A stretch of DNA of 62,278 nucleotides from a virus. A program made the translations under genes and the position numbers. How positions within the stretch are numbered: position 1 is the first letter of the stretch; the number at the start of each line of letters is the position of its first letter. Shown in pieces: positions 29,251 to 39,012 of this stretch. Location: positions 1 to 62,278 of the IMG/VR virus record IMGVR_UViG_3300009184_000003; one strand, given 5' to 3'. Below the pieces are notes generated by a model. The model was not told the DNA's origin. It was given only the letters and a program-made list of their open reading frames with translations, and ran no database searches.

Positions 29251-30138
29251 ATGGGAATAGACGCGCGACTCCCATTGCCTACGACAGCCGGATGGCTGCC
29301 AGCTGGACAACTCCAGGCAGGCGATGTGGTATTCAGTTACACAGGGTATCCAGTTAAGGTCGTTTCGATCCAGAGATATACGCCGGCGGCGTGTTATAAG
29401 ATCTGGCTCAAAGACGGGCTGACACTGGTGGTAGACGCACGCACTGGAATTCCTGTGTTTGACCGCAAGGCTAGGAACCAGCTGCATTTGTGGACGCGCA
29501 CCACTTACCGCCACGAAGACTCGTATGTCCAACCACTAAGTCCTGAGGCCATCCTCACATGGGAATTTGGTTGGTGCAGGATCCCAGTCTGCCAACCGCT
29601 ACGACCCCCGCACAGAAGCCTACCCGTTGAGCCGTATGAGTTTGCGCGCTGGATGTTTGACCGCAGCGAGAAACGCCGGCGCAATCGAACTGACATCACC
29701 CGCGAACTGATCGAGCGGTATCCTACCATTCCAACCCACATACCCGAAGAGTATTTGTTTGCGTCGTTTGAACAACGACTGGCGTTCTTGCGCGGTATCC
29801 TGAGCGTTAGAACCAAGGCCTTTAGCAAAAGCAATTGTCTTTTCAAAATAGATGTGGCCGACAGGCGGCTGGCTCGGCAAATACAGGGGCTGGTCGAATC
29901 GTTTGGGATTAAGACGTACATTGTCAACGCAAGAACAAACTACCGGTTTAGGGTTTGTTTCAAAACCATACTGCGGCTGTGCGAGGACCAAGACATCCCT
30001 AAGAATGTTAACGAGCTGGAATATCGGCGGATTATGCAAATTGAAAAGATAGCACCAAGAGAGTGCGTGTACATTAAAACGGATGACCCCAACAACACAA
30101 TTTTGGTAAGCGAAGGCTACCTAGGAGTTTCATTATGA
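29251..30138 (+). CDS. Free-standing Hint/intein-like protein with LAGLIDADG-like domain
   Basis: 295 aa. The N-terminus (LPTTAGWLPAGQLQAGDVVF, SYTGYPVKVVSIQ) is the start of a Hint/intein fold, and residues 65-71 (TLVVDAR) mark block B. The C-terminus (ECVYIKTDDPNNTILVSEGY) matches block F but ends LGVSL without the final His-Asn. The first Cys and the block-B His are also absent, so splicing is unlikely. A middle segment (RLAFLRGILSVRTKAF) resembles a degenerate LAGLIDADG endonuclease. Its TGA overlaps the TerL ATG. No good ribosome site precedes ATG 29251, so the start is uncertain. Confidence 0.75.
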   Translation: MGIDARLPLPTTAGWLPAGQLQAGDVVFSYTGYPVKVVSIQRYTPAACYKIWLKDGLTLVVDARTGIPVFDRKARNQLHLWTRTTYRHEDSYVQPLSPEAILTWEFGWCRIPVCQPLRPPHRSLPVEPYEFARWMFDRSEKRRRNRTDITRELIERYPTIPTHIPEEYLFASFEQRLAFLRGILSVRTKAFSKSNCLFKIDVADRRLARQIQGLVESFGIKTYIVNARTNYRFRVCFKTILRLCEDQDIPKNVNELEYRRIMQIEKIAPRECVYIKTDDPNNTILVSEGYLGVSL

Positions 30139-31574
30139 CCCCAAACCAAGAGAAGATACTTAAAGAGTTTGCCGAGAAAAATAAGGGCTGGCCTAAGGAG
30201 GCCCTTGACCAAGCCCTATGGAAAGTGCGATGGGCGTTGTCTGCACTACCCCACCAGCAAGAACCAGAGGACGGCGAGTACGACACCTTCTTGCTACTGG
30301 CGGGTCGTGGATCTGGCAAGACGCACACCGCGTCGAATTGGATTGGGTTGCGCGCGGCGGAGTTTCCTAGAACCCGTTGGTTGGTGACGGCGCCAACGTC
30401 AAACGACATCCGAGCCACCTGCTTTGAGGGCGACTCAGGGTTGTTGAATATCATTCCGGCGTCACTGATCAAGGACTACAACAAGTCGCTGTTTGAGTTG
30501 ACGTTGAAAAATGGCTCGTTGATCCGCGGCATCCCTGCCTCAGAGCCAGAGCGTTTCCGTGGTACCCAGTGGCATGGTTGCTGGATGGACGAGTTGTGTG
30601 CGTTCGAATACATTGACGACGCGTATGATCAGATTCAGTTTACGTTGCGTTTGACAGACCCGCGTATTCCGCGTGTTCAGAGCATTATAACCACCACGCC
30701 AAAACCGCTGGAGCTCATCACTGACCTGAATGAGGGAAAAATTGGTGGCGACGTGTACGTATCGCGTGCTTCGTCATACGACAACAGGAAAAATCTTTCT
30801 GGAACCTTCTTTAAACAGCTCGAAGCCTATGAAGGCACAGATTTAGGCAGGCAAGAGATCTACGGCGAGATCTTGGATCCTGAGAATGCGGGTATTGTGA
30901 AGCGAAAATGGTTCCGCATGTGGCCGTCAAAGAAAGAAACGCCGACGTTGGAGTACGTTTTGGCCTCATATGACCCAGCAACGAGCGAAAAAACGCACAA
31001 TGACCCCACCGCGTGCGTAGTTTTGGGTGTTTTTGATCGAGAAGACGCTGGAACGTGCTGTATTTTGCTAGATTCTTGGGATGATCACCTGTCTTACCCA
31101 GAATTACGCCGAAAAGTACGCGATGATTACCGCGAGGTGGTGTACGGTGCCGATAATACGTTCGCAAAAGGCAAAAAAGCCGACTTAATTTTGATGGAAG
31201 ACAAGTCGGCGGGTATTTCGTTGATCCAAGAGCTGCAAGGCGCTGGTTTACCAGTCAGAAGCTACAACCCAGGGCGTGCTGACAAGGTGCAGCGTATGAA
31301 TATTGTGGCTCCGTTGATTGCCAAGGGTAAGGTGTTTGTACCAGAAGACCCTAACGCACCTGGAGAGGTGGCACCGTGGGCCAAGCGGTTCATTCGTCAG
31401 GTGTGTTCGTTCCCAGAAGCCAAAGGACACGACGACTACGTGGACGCACTGTCTCAAGCGTTGCGTGTGTTGCGTGACTCAGGGTGGCTGCAACTGGATC
31501 CGTTACCGGATCGAGACCACGACCACTCAGACGACATTGCAAAGCGTAAGGTGTACAACCCCTACGCCGCGTAA
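30135..31574 (+). CDS. terL: Terminase large subunit
   Basis: 479 aa; the packaging ATPase-nuclease. Walker A LAGRGSGKT (55-63), Walker B GCWMDE (148-153), then TTTPKPLELI as the coupling motif. The nuclease domain has YDPATSEKTHNDPTA with its first acidic residue, LMEDKSAG in the middle and DDYVDALSQAL near the end. Length and motifs fit the Terminase_6 group. ATG overlaps the Hint-protein stop (ATGA). Confidence 0.96.
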   Translation: MTPNQEKILKEFAEKNKGWPKEALDQALWKVRWALSALPHQQEPEDGEYDTFLLLAGRGSGKTHTASNWIGLRAAEFPRTRWLVTAPTSNDIRATCFEGDSGLLNIIPASLIKDYNKSLFELTLKNGSLIRGIPASEPERFRGTQWHGCWMDELCAFEYIDDAYDQIQFTLRLTDPRIPRVQSIITTTPKPLELITDLNEGKIGGDVYVSRASSYDNRKNLSGTFFKQLEAYEGTDLGRQEIYGEILDPENAGIVKRKWFRMWPSKKETPTLEYVLASYDPATSEKTHNDPTACVVLGVFDREDAGTCCILLDSWDDHLSYPELRRKVRDDYREVVYGADNTFAKGKKADLILMEDKSAGISLIQELQGAGLPVRSYNPGRADKVQRMNIVAPLIAKGKVFVPEDPNAPGEVAPWAKRFIRQVCSFPEAKGHDDYVDALSQALRVLRDSGWLQLDPLPDRDHDHSDDIAKRKVYNPYAA

Positions 31575-31596
31575 GGGGCGAAAACACAGACAAAAG

Positions 31597-31615
31597 TGGG
31601 TACTTAGCTATAGAG
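31597..31615 (+). promoter_or_regulatory. Late-promoter-like motif
   Basis: TGGGTACTTAGCTATAGAG in the 72-bp gap between TerL and the 923-aa gene, 50 nt before its ATG. It shares TGGGTA-n-TT and a TAGAG end with the copies at 41207 and 48312. Confidence 0.55.
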
Positions 31616-31646
31616 AATAACAAAAACCCCACCTCGGAACCTTTAC

Positions 31647-34418
31647 ATGAATCCAATTAAAACCCCGCAACAGATGCTTATGGAACAGGCAGGCCTACCT
31701 CATTATGTTGGTGGTGGTAAAGTGGCCATGGAACTTGGAAAAGATTTGATGCAGCAGTTTTCAGGTCGCATCCAAGAAGCCATTCGTAAATACGTTCGCG
31801 CAACAGGCAAGATGCCAACAAAAGAAGAAGTTGCGCAACTTGAACAGCACATTCAATCATTAACCAAACCAGCACCATCAACAACCCCAGCACCAACACG
31901 GGCACGAATTGCTGCTGAGACGCCGTTTCCAAATAAATTGGTTGATGCAAATGGTCGTCCTTATTCAGCTGTCCCTGATCCCGTAACTGGTAAGTTGCGT
32001 GCACCAGAAGAGATGAACGACTTCCGTGTCAAAGATAAGTTTGGCATGGGTCCTGGCAACATGGCCGCACGTAAGAAGCTGTATGAGGCACCACACGTAA
32101 ATGCGTTTGGTGAAGATCCATTTTTATCGGTGGCTAACACGGGTCGTACGCCAGAACGTACGTGGTTGAAGTCATTTACGCCATCGACAGAAGAACTAGC
32201 GCAACGTGAGTTGCAGGCTGCGGAAACGGGTGTTGATGATGCGATGGGTGGTCTGTCTCAAATACGAATGACTGAGGGCGACATCCCAACAATTCAACCG
32301 TCACAGATTGCTGAAACGGCGAGCTCTTTAGAGGCGCCTGCAATGGACAAGATTAGCACTGAGATTTTGTTGGGTGAGCATAAAGATTTAGTGCGTCAAG
32401 TTGAGCAAGACTTTAGAGCGCGCGGAATTATTCCGGATCAAGAAGATATCATCAACGCGGTGACTGCGATGATTAATCCGATGCGCCATAACTACACGGG
32501 CATAAACCCAATTGGCCTGCGTCCTACACCTCCTCGTGGTCGCTTGACAAGAGAGGCTGAAGTTGAAATGAACAACTGGCGCGACTTAGCGCGTGCATCA
32601 GGTTTAAATGAAAAAACAATATCTGAACGCCCAGTTAACTGGAGCATGAAAAACAAGCAGGACTATTTGCTCGATACAGAACCTGGTAAGCGTGGGTCGT
32701 TTGCAAAAGATTGGGAGCTAGGTGAGTATGCGTCGGGCGGCATGATACCCTCTAGCAACCCAAATGATTCAAACTTTTCTGATGGTGGCTATTCAGGGCA
32801 AATGACTAACCAGTCGCGCATTACTGGCGCCACACCGCAGATGAACCCGACAAACAATCCGTTTCCTCATGCGCCACAAAATTTGAGCAATCAAATGACG
32901 CAGGCCAATATGTTTCATTCTAGCGGCCCGACCCAAGGTATGTCACCCGCTGATATGCAAGCGCAAATGTTGGTGCGTGGTTATGCTGACGGCAAGATCG
33001 TAAAAAAGTATAACGCCCCCTTTGGCGAATTTGCCCGTGACGTTGGCCGTTCAGCACTACAAGGCCTAACTATGGGTTGGGGCGATGAGGGTGAGGCAGC
33101 GATTCGTGCGTTAATGGATCAAGGCATGGACGCGTTTACAGCAAAACGAAAACTCTCTGAACTTGTCACAGGAAAAAAACCAACTTCCGCGTATGAGCAA
33201 CAGCTTGCGCGAATACAAGGTGAACAAAAGCAATTTCAAGAAGCAATGCCTGGCGTTGATTTAATAGCAAATATAGTTGGTGGTGCACCGCATCTTTTGG
33301 TGCCGGCGTTAAGAGCTGCGACTATCCCAGCGATGGCGGCACAAGGTGCTATTTTTGGTGCAGGTGCAGCACAACCGGGTGAACGACTAGAGGGTGCCGC
33401 AATTGGCGCACCTTTTGGTGTTGCGTTGGGTAAAGGCATGCAACATTTAGGGAAATTTGCTTTGCCTGTTCTTGGTGGAGCAATTGGTGCTAGTCAAGCA
33501 AAACCAGGTGAAGAATTGCAAGGTGCTGGCATAGGTGTGCTTGGCGGTGCCGCAATTGGCAAAGGTGCCAACGCTGCGTATCAAGCGGCAAGACGACGAA
33601 TGATGAACCCCGAGGCCAGACTTGCAGAGGAGGTATCTGGCCGCCCTTTTGATTTTCGCTCAGGGATGAAGGCGACCTCTTCCCCTGAGCGTCAAGAGTG
33701 GATTGGTCGATCACACGAGGCTGGTGTCAAGGCGTTCATGGAAAATGATCCGGCATACAAGGCAGCGGTGTACGCGTCATGGTTGGAGAGACGTCCTGAA
33801 ATTATTAAGCAGTCGGGTGCTCAGAATTATGACCAGCTGATGAAGGCAATTTATGATCAAATGGCTAAAGAGACGGGACAGCAGTTTAAAGCGATACCCA
33901 ACAAGATACGCATGTACGGTGAAGATGAAGCCGCACAAATGGACTACTTGGCAAGAGCCGCACGTTTAGGTCAAAAACCTGCAGAATTTATACGTGAACG
34001 ATTGTCTGAGGGTAAACCATTTAGTATTTTTAAAGATACAGATAATCCGCACGAGTATCTTGCAAAAGTAGACCCCGTTACTGGGATGAATCAAAACGAA
34101 CAATTTAGGGCCGTTCATGATTACTTTGGACACTTGGGCACAAAGAGGCCTAACACATTTGGCCCGAAGGGCGAAGAGAATGCTTGGCTTGCGCATCGTC
34201 AGATGTACTCGCCACTGGCTGAACCTGCTGTAACATCTGAGACGCGCGGAGCTAATAGCTTTGTAAATTACGTTGACCCAAAGAATTTGGCTTTACGTAA
34301 ACAAGGAATGCCCACAACCGAATACGCAAAAAACAAACCCGTGTTGCTTCCCCCAGAGGCATCTGACCCCGCATACATGGGCGGTATGCCCGAATACCTA
34401 AAACGGATTATTAAATAA
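31647..34418 (+). CDS. Large putative virion/polyvalent protein, 923 aa
   Basis: N-terminal part is charged with YVGGGKVAMEL. Middle (residues about 365-455) is Asn/Gln/Met-rich with YASGGMIPSS and RGYADGKIVKK. Residues about 545-655 hold two Gly/Ala-rich repeats (AQPGERLEGAAIGAPFG; AKPGEELQGAGIGVLGG) that could enter membranes. The C-terminal domain carries FRAVHDYFGH and ENAWLAHRQMYSPLAEPAVT, a signature I have seen in large phage proteins but cannot assign. Placement between terL and portal is unusual. It could be an ejected protein. Confidence 0.72.
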   Translation: MNPIKTPQQMLMEQAGLPHYVGGGKVAMELGKDLMQQFSGRIQEAIRKYVRATGKMPTKEEVAQLEQHIQSLTKPAPSTTPAPTRARIAAETPFPNKLVDANGRPYSAVPDPVTGKLRAPEEMNDFRVKDKFGMGPGNMAARKKLYEAPHVNAFGEDPFLSVANTGRTPERTWLKSFTPSTEELAQRELQAAETGVDDAMGGLSQIRMTEGDIPTIQPSQIAETASSLEAPAMDKISTEILLGEHKDLVRQVEQDFRARGIIPDQEDIINAVTAMINPMRHNYTGINPIGLRPTPPRGRLTREAEVEMNNWRDLARASGLNEKTISERPVNWSMKNKQDYLLDTEPGKRGSFAKDWELGEYASGGMIPSSNPNDSNFSDGGYSGQMTNQSRITGATPQMNPTNNPFPHAPQNLSNQMTQANMFHSSGPTQGMSPADMQAQMLVRGYADGKIVKKYNAPFGEFARDVGRSALQGLTMGWGDEGEAAIRALMDQGMDAFTAKRKLSELVTGKKPTSAYEQQLARIQGEQKQFQEAMPGVDLIANIVGGAPHLLVPALRAATIPAMAAQGAIFGAGAAQPGERLEGAAIGAPFGVALGKGMQHLGKFALPVLGGAIGASQAKPGEELQGAGIGVLGGAAIGKGANAAYQAARRRMMNPEARLAEEVSGRPFDFRSGMKATSSPERQEWIGRSHEAGVKAFMENDPAYKAAVYASWLERRPEIIKQSGAQNYDQLMKAIYDQMAKETGQQFKAIPNKIRMYGEDEAAQMDYLARAARLGQKPAEFIRERLSEGKPFSIFKDTDNPHEYLAKVDPVTGMNQNEQFRAVHDYFGHLGTKRPNTFGPKGEENAWLAHRQMYSPLAEPAVTSETRGANSFVNYVDPKNLALRKQGMPTTEYAKNKPVLLPPEASDPAYMGGMPEYLKRIIK

Positions 34419-37177
34419 TGGCACAAACTCCAGTCCTACCTATTCAAGCGGGTGGTAACCTGTCTGCTCTTTCGTTTGTCAAAGATCCAGATTCGGATGA
34501 ACCAAACAAAGAAAAAGAGATTGAGAATATAGCAGACGCGCTTGATCTTGACATGGATGACGTAGAGCAAGAGATCATCGAAATGGAAGATGGCTCTGTT
34601 GTTGTCAACATGCAGCAAACCCAAAAGCCATCAGAGAACCCAGACTTTTATGCCAACTTGGCTGAGATTATTGATGAGGCTACACTTGATTCGTTGGCTG
34701 ATGAATACTTAGACCTTATTGAAGTTGACCGCGAGTCTCGTAAAAAGCGTGACGAACAATACGAAGAAGGTTTGCGTCGTACTGGCATGGGTAATGATGC
34801 CCCAGGTGGCGCAAACTTCCAAGGTGCGTCAAAGGTTGTACACCCAATCATGGCAGAAGCCTGCGTTGACTTTGCTGCAAACGCATCGCGCGAGTTGCTT
34901 CCATCGGATGGATTGGTGAAGGGCAACATCGAAGGCGTATCGGATATGAAGAAACTTGACTCTGCTATGCGCAAGGTCAACTTCATGAACTGGCAGTTAA
35001 CAAATCAAATTGAAGAGTACCGCGATGAGATGGAACAGCTGTTTACTCAGTTGCCGTTGGGTGGCTCTCAGTATTTGAAATGGCGCTTTGATCGAGACAT
35101 GTGTCGTCCAGTTCCTGAATGGATCCCCATCGATAATATTTTGTTGCCGTTCGCATCGACAAATTTTTATTCATCACAGCGCGTAACTGAACAACAAGAC
35201 ATCACACAGGACACGTTTGAACAACATGTTGCGACGGGTGAGTATCGCGACATTGAGATATACAAAGCTGACTTAGACATAGACAAACAAACTAAGGCAG
35301 AAAAAGCAAACGATAAAATTGAAGGCCGCGAAGATCCCATTAAAAATGTTGACGGTCTGCGTCGTGTGTATGAGATCACCTGCTACTTAAAATTAGAAGA
35401 CGACAACATTACTGAGGGTGATCGTGCCCCATACATGTTAACGATTGATGAGTTGTCGGGTAAAGTTTTGTCGTTGTACCGTAACTGGGAAGCCGGCGAC
35501 ATCAGGATGAAAAAGCTCGACTGGATCGTTGAGTACAAGTTTATCCCATGGCGTGGCGCATACGGCATCGGTATGCCGCATTTGATTGGTGGCTTGGCTG
35601 CCGCATTGACGGGCTCGTTACGTGCGTTGATGGATACAGCCCACGTCAACAACTCGATCACGATGCTGAAGTTAAAGGGTGGTCGTATTGGTGGTCAGAC
35701 AGATCGCATTGAGCCAACACAGGTTGTTGAGATCGAGGGATCCCCTGGAGTTGACGACGTGCGTAAGTTGGCCATGCCCATGCCGTTTAATCCGCCGTCA
35801 ACTGTTCTGTTCCAACTGCTAGGTTGGTTAACTGATGCGGCTAAGGGTGTGGTTAAGACCAGCGAAGGCCGTATTGCAGAGATGAATGCAAACACGCCGG
35901 TGGGCACAACGCAGGCGATGATTGAGCAGGGGTCTAAGGTATTCTCCAGCATTCACGCACGACTACACCGCTCACAAGCGAAGAGCTTGCAGATCCTGTC
36001 GCGCTTGAACTACTGGTATTTGGAGGATATGGATAACCAGTCAGGTGCGCAAATTGAGGTGGCTGACTTTGAAAACAGTAGTGATGTAACGCCGGTATCT
36101 GATCCTAATATTTTTAGTGAGACTCAGCGTCTAACACAAGCTCAGGCCACACTGCAGTTAGCTGAGAAGTTCCCTGACCTGTATGACAAGCGTGAAGCTA
36201 ACCTGCGCATCTTGCGTTTGATGAAGGTGCCGGATATCGATAAGATATTGCCAGATCCAAAGGGATCGCAAGAAAGTAACCCAGCGTTAGAGAATGTGCA
36301 GATGACTATGGGCGGCATGGCTGCGGCGTTCCCTGATCAAGAGCACATCGAGCACTTGAAGGTGCACTTGGCGTACATGATGGACCCGTCGTATGGTGGC
36401 AGTCCCTTAATATCGTCGAAGTTAACGCCAATAATGTTGGAGCACATCAAGCAGCACCTGACGCTGCACTACCTTGCCTCGATGCGCAACTACGTGAAGT
36501 ATGCAGCGGGTGGCGAGGATACGTTCAAGCTAAACGAAGAGCGTCAACTGGATGGCGCGGCACAAGAGGCACTGGCCGTTGCCGCACAACTGGTGAACCA
36601 AGACTCGCAGCAAGTGTTCCAAGGCATTACGCCAATCGTTCAAAAACTGGTTGAACAGCAACAGCAGGCTGCGCAGAATCAGATGCAGCAGGCGGCTATG
36701 GCAGATCCTACGGCGCAGGCGTTGGTTCAGACACAGGTTGCAGAGACCAAGCGTAAGGCAGAAGAGGCGCAGGCTAGGTTCCAGCTTGAGCGCGAGAAGA
36801 TGCAGGCTGAGATGGCTGATAAGGTACGTGACTTAGAGGCCAAACTTGCAGAGCTTCAAGCCAAGATGAGTCTGGAACAGCAACTGACTGATCAAGATAA
36901 CGCGGCCAAGATTGCGATTGCAGACATCAACAACGCATCGAAGGAGCGTGTGGCGACCATTGCAGCGGGTCAGCAAATGGATCAAATGCAACAGCAACAG
37001 GCACACGAGCAAGGGCTGCTTGCAATGGAAGCACAACAGCAGGCGTATAAAGACATGCAACAGCACGACATGCAGCAACTGCGAGAAGAACAGCAGCGCG
37101 CGCACGAAGAAACGCTACAAGCACAACAGCAATTTTTACAACAACAGCAGCAACTTCAACAACCCCCACAGGAGTAA
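34418..37177 (+). CDS. Portal protein
   Basis: 919 aa. The core (residues about 95-640) has the podophage portal pattern: GASKVVHPIMAEACVDFAAN, SQYLKWRFDRDMCRPVPEWI, AYGIGMPHLIGGLAAALTGS, NTPVGTTQAMIEQGSKVFSS and LHRSQAKSLQILSRLNYWYL. The last about 180 residues are a Gln-rich coiled coil, which would form a long barrel inside the capsid as in P22-type portals. TAATG overlap with the 923-aa gene. Confidence 0.92.
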   Translation: MAQTPVLPIQAGGNLSALSFVKDPDSDEPNKEKEIENIADALDLDMDDVEQEIIEMEDGSVVVNMQQTQKPSENPDFYANLAEIIDEATLDSLADEYLDLIEVDRESRKKRDEQYEEGLRRTGMGNDAPGGANFQGASKVVHPIMAEACVDFAANASRELLPSDGLVKGNIEGVSDMKKLDSAMRKVNFMNWQLTNQIEEYRDEMEQLFTQLPLGGSQYLKWRFDRDMCRPVPEWIPIDNILLPFASTNFYSSQRVTEQQDITQDTFEQHVATGEYRDIEIYKADLDIDKQTKAEKANDKIEGREDPIKNVDGLRRVYEITCYLKLEDDNITEGDRAPYMLTIDELSGKVLSLYRNWEAGDIRMKKLDWIVEYKFIPWRGAYGIGMPHLIGGLAAALTGSLRALMDTAHVNNSITMLKLKGGRIGGQTDRIEPTQVVEIEGSPGVDDVRKLAMPMPFNPPSTVLFQLLGWLTDAAKGVVKTSEGRIAEMNANTPVGTTQAMIEQGSKVFSSIHARLHRSQAKSLQILSRLNYWYLEDMDNQSGAQIEVADFENSSDVTPVSDPNIFSETQRLTQAQATLQLAEKFPDLYDKREANLRILRLMKVPDIDKILPDPKGSQESNPALENVQMTMGGMAAAFPDQEHIEHLKVHLAYMMDPSYGGSPLISSKLTPIMLEHIKQHLTLHYLASMRNYVKYAAGGEDTFKLNEERQLDGAAQEALAVAAQLVNQDSQQVFQGITPIVQKLVEQQQQAAQNQMQQAAMADPTAQALVQTQVAETKRKAEEAQARFQLEREKMQAEMADKVRDLEAKLAELQAKMSLEQQLTDQDNAAKIAIADINNASKERVATIAAGQQMDQMQQQQAHEQGLLAMEAQQQAYKDMQQHDMQQLREEQQRAHEETLQAQQQFLQQQQQLQQPPQE

Positions 37178-37180
37178 GAC

Positions 37181-37357
37181 ATGGAAAAAGAATTAGGTTT
37201 TCGTAAGGCATACAAGATGACTGGCACACCAGGCTACGCAGGCGGCCCTGGCCAACCAGTAGAAAAAGGTCCATCGGGCTCAAAGCGCGCTGACAACGCT
37301 AAGGTTGCACTGGCTCAGGTACCAGAAGTCAATAGCAGGGGTTTAAAAACTAAATAG
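37181..37357 (+). CDS. Small basic protein, 58 aa
   Basis: A short ORF after the portal with AGGAGTAAGAC before ATG. MEKELGFRKAYKMTGTPGYA, then GGPGQPVEKGPSGSKRADN, Gly/Pro/Lys-rich and probably unstructured. No family is recognised. Confidence 0.7.
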   Translation: MEKELGFRKAYKMTGTPGYAGGPGQPVEKGPSGSKRADNAKVALAQVPEVNSRGLKTK

Positions 37358-37377
37358 GGCGGAATTTCAAAAGTAAG

Positions 37378-37396
37378 TGGGTACTTACTTATGAAG
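37378..37396 (+). promoter_or_regulatory. Late-promoter-like motif
   Basis: TGGGTACTTACTTATGAAGG upstream of the 65-aa and GroES-like genes, matching the copies at 31597 and 41207. Confidence 0.5.
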
Positions 37397-37407
37397 GAGG
37401 GTTTTTG

Positions 37408-37605
37408 ATGAAAGACCCGTTTTACGCCACGATGTTCAAAATTCAGGCCGAACTGAAGATACTTTCAGAGGCCTGTTTGAACGGAGTAGAAAGCTGGGAC
37501 AAATACAACCAGCTTATAGGAAGAGCCAGAGGTCTGCAAGAGACCCTGGATATTATGAATGAAGTCTTGAGAGAAGACGAGGAAGACGATGAACACAGAA
37601 AGTAA
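37408..37605 (+). CDS. Small helical protein, 65 aa
   Basis: ATG at 37408 has GAAGGAGGG upstream; the TTG one codon earlier is less likely. MKDPFYATMFKIQAELKILS... then an acidic end. It resembles small phage proteins beside the portal, function unknown. Overlaps the GroES-like gene by 17 nt. Confidence 0.75.
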   Translation: MKDPFYATMFKIQAELKILSEACLNGVESWDKYNQLIGRARGLQETLDIMNEVLREDEEDDEHRK

Positions 37606-38020
37606 ATACCAGGTTGATGGTCGGAGTGAGACTGACTGCTTTCCGGAAGTAGATCCAGGAATAGACCTGAAGGGCAACAGAATCGTAGTCCAGCTTCGTA
37701 AGGCTAAGGACGTCAGCAAGGGGGGCATTATCCTTGTTGGTGATACCAAGGCAACGGAGAAGTGGAACGAGGTAATCGCTAAAGTCATTTCAGTAGGTCC
37801 TTTGGCCTACAAAGATGTCAACACACTTGAGTCATGGCCGGAAGGCGCATGGGCAGAACCAGGCGACTTGGTTCGCGTTATCAAGTACGGCGGTGATCGT
37901 TGGGCTGTACCACACGGCGACGGTGAAGTTGTATTTATTGTTTTGCAGGATCGAGAAGTGATCTGCAAAATTAAAAACTTTGAGGTGGCAAGGACAATGT
38001 TCCCCGCCTTTGTAGAGTAA
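37589..38020 (+). CDS. GroES-like co-chaperonin
   Basis: 143 aa. The Cpn10 core reads KGNRIVVQLRKAKDVSKGGI, ILVGDTKATEKWNEVIAKVI, then EPGDLVRVIKYGGDRW and a late VVFIVLQDREVICKI. The mobile loop (DVSKGGI) is that of a GroEL partner. It is longer than bacterial GroES (about 97 aa) because of an N-terminal extension and an insertion. It lies just before scaffold and capsid genes, so it probably helps fold the capsid with host GroEL. Confidence 0.88.
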   Translation: MNTESKYQVDGRSETDCFPEVDPGIDLKGNRIVVQLRKAKDVSKGGIILVGDTKATEKWNEVIAKVISVGPLAYKDVNTLESWPEGAWAEPGDLVRVIKYGGDRWAVPHGDGEVVFIVLQDREVICKIKNFEVARTMFPAFVE

Positions 38021-38029
38021 GGATTTCGT

Positions 38030-39010
38030 ATGAAAACCAGTGAGCGGCCCGAAGAGGGCGTGCCCGTCAAAGAACGTGACGACGGCACAGCATTAGCGTC
38101 AATTGATGATAACCTTGATCCGTTTGAAGATGAAGAGGATAACAAAGGTGAGATTGATGGTTTTGCCGAGGGTGGTCGAGCAGACCAAGAAGATGGTGAT
38201 GAATCAGAAGAAGACCGTGAGGCTATCCGAGCCGCACGAAGAGAAGAGCGTAAGCTAAAGAAAGAGCTTACAAAGCAGCGCGAGGTAAGTGCCAAGCACA
38301 AGATCAGCGCGCTAGAACGCCGTAATGAAGATCTGGCCAGGCGACTGGCACAAGTAGAGAACACTGCAACAAGTTTTCAGTTTGCTCAAATGGATCGTTT
38401 CATTGAAGATGAAGCGACACGCGTTGAGTACATGAAAATGAAGATGACCCAAGCAGCAGAGCAAGGGGACGTTGCGGGTCAGATGGAACTACTTGATCAT
38501 TATCATGACGCGAAGAATAAGTTGGCTCAGGCTCAGTACCTGAAACAACAACAACTGGAAGCGGCACGGAACCCACGCAACAATGTTCCAACGCCCAACA
38601 GTGAGTCAGTGCAGCAGAATGCTACGTCTTGGATGAAAGACAATCGTTGGTACGATCCAAGTGGCAAAGATACAGACAGTCGAATTGCAAAAGTAATTGA
38701 CAATGATTTAGCAAGTGAAGGTTGGGACCCAGCGGATCCAGAGTATTGGGACGAGCTGGACAATAGATTGAAAGAACGCCTACCTCATAGGTATTCGGGA
38801 AAATCTGGTGGCGATAGAAATCGTCGAAGCGGAACCTCTAGCAGTCGCTCAGATACAAGTGGAAGCCCAGCGATGGGTAAAAACACTTTTACTTTGAGCC
38901 GTGAAAGAGTACAAGCCTTAAAAGACGCTGGCATGTGGGATGACCCAGATAAGCGTGCGAAGGCAATCCGTAACTATGCAGACTTTGACCGTAAAAATCG
39001 TAGAGGCTAA
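38030..39010 (+). CDS. Scaffolding protein candidate
   Basis: 326 aa. Acidic N-terminus (LDPFEDEEDNKGEIDGFAEG), then a long charged helical stretch (residues about 60-190, coiled-coil type: EERKLKKELTKQREVSAKHK), and a C-terminal part with WYDPSGKDTDSRIAKVI. Position before capsid and this composition fit a phage scaffold. It carries a copy of the FAEGG motif. Confidence 0.75.
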   Translation: MKTSERPEEGVPVKERDDGTALASIDDNLDPFEDEEDNKGEIDGFAEGGRADQEDGDESEEDREAIRAARREERKLKKELTKQREVSAKHKISALERRNEDLARRLAQVENTATSFQFAQMDRFIEDEATRVEYMKMKMTQAAEQGDVAGQMELLDHYHDAKNKLAQAQYLKQQQLEAARNPRNNVPTPNSESVQQNATSWMKDNRWYDPSGKDTDSRIAKVIDNDLASEGWDPADPEYWDELDNRLKERLPHRYSGKSGGDRNRRSGTSSSRSDTSGSPAMGKNTFTLSRERVQALKDAGMWDDPDKRAKAIRNYADFDRKNRRG

Positions 39011-39012
39011 AA

